Below, piece by piece: positions 57,957 through 57,992 of a stretch of 57,992 bases of DNA. Positions within the stretch are counted from its first letter, which is position 1, and each line of letters begins with the position of its first letter. Made by a program: the position numbers and the translations under genes. Source of the DNA: Acidobacteriota bacterium (GTDB taxonomy: Bacteria > Acidobacteriota > UBA4820 > DSQY01); NCBI GenBank assembly GCA_021787565.1, contig JAJYLT010000025.1, forward strand, positions 1 through 57,992. The letters run 5' to 3'. A model generated the notes under the pieces. The model ran no database searches. It worked only from the letters and a program-made list of their open reading frames with translations, and was not told the DNA's origin.

Positions 57957-57992
57957 ATGAAGAAGGGTATCACGAAAGCGGTAGTGGTGGTG
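57957..57992 (+). CDS. Start of an unidentified gene (3' partial)
   Basis: Twelve codons are visible: MKKGITKAVVVV. The frame starts with ATG at 57957 and has AAGGAGG seven bases upstream, with the strongest ribosome binding site of the right end. The rest is outside the window. The start resembles a nucleotidyltransferase such as GalU (xxxTKAVxxxAG), or possibly an IS110-type transposase (VVVG then D). Twelve residues do not allow a decision. Confidence 0.6.
   Translation, partial: MKKGITKAVVVV

Noticed and set aside
57751-57992. Complete insertion sequence at the right edge
   Set aside because: Only 12 codons are visible and there are no terminal repeats or target duplication within the window, so the IS call stays a hypothesis.

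Overview
The window is a GC-rich, gene-dense bacterial chromosome segment with no rRNA, tRNA, CRISPR array or complete mobile element. A signal peptidase, outer-membrane secretin, lipoprotein signals and a type II secretion/type IV pilus-like operon point to a diderm bacterium. The mix of DUF3467, DUF4321, DUF4388 and DUF465 proteins, a cohesin-tailed secretin, a SpoIVB-type (S55) peptidase beside a beta-propeller protein, and a glutaryl-CoA dehydrogenase would fit Acidobacteriota (Holophagae-like) or a neighbouring deep diderm phylum. That placement is inference.

Left third (1-17.3 kb): truncated rel (stringent response), a lipid kinase, a membrane protein with a pseudopilin-like domain, an FAD dehydrogenase of the COG2509 type, a phosphohexomutase, a zinc-ribbon TPR protein, glutaryl-CoA and 3-hydroxybutyryl-CoA dehydrogenases flanking a pseudopilin-like lipoprotein, a basic-tailed putative DNA-binding protein with its own promoter and terminator, a BioY biotin transporter, and two half-size ABC exporters that look like the two unequal halves of one heterodimer.

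Middle (17.5-32 kb): a long run of minus-strand genes with overlapping stops and starts. It begins with lepB, a DUF465 protein, a Fis-type HTH protein, thiL and a DUF2062 protein. It continues with an ECF sigma factor, a small membrane protein, a secretin-N-domain protein, GspF, GspE, PilM, PilN, PilO and PilP homologues, a secretin carrying a C-terminal cohesin domain, and three pseudopilin-type proteins. Together these encode a hybrid T2SS/T4P machine, with the sigma factor in a position to control it.

Right half (32.4-58 kb): a DUF4388 protein, a membrane protein, a secreted M1 peptidase, a 0.9 kb non-coding stretch, xseA with DUF3467/DUF4321 proteins and maf, then a three-gene phosphorelay-like operon (NtrC-type regulator, a histidine-kinase-like protein without a recognisable ATP site, a receiver-only regulator). 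Next comes a translation and isoprenoid operon (rplM-rpsI-rpsB-tsf, a strong terminator, pyrH-frr-ispD-ispF). Last are the plus-strand S55 peptidase, beta-propeller and M1-HEAT peptidase genes, then uvrC with a methyltransferase, and the first 12 codons of a gene at the right edge behind a folded leader.

The most distinctive non-genic signal is in the spacers. They carry tandem arrays of 7-bp and 8-bp words, REP-like palindromes (GTAG/GTGG-GAGCG) and a modular word repeat found three times in the same module order. The strongest candidates for follow-up are the leader at 57887-57956 that appears to hide a Shine-Dalgarno sequence, the phosphorelay at 40193-42581, and the secretin-cohesin fusion inside a sigma-factor-led secretion operon.
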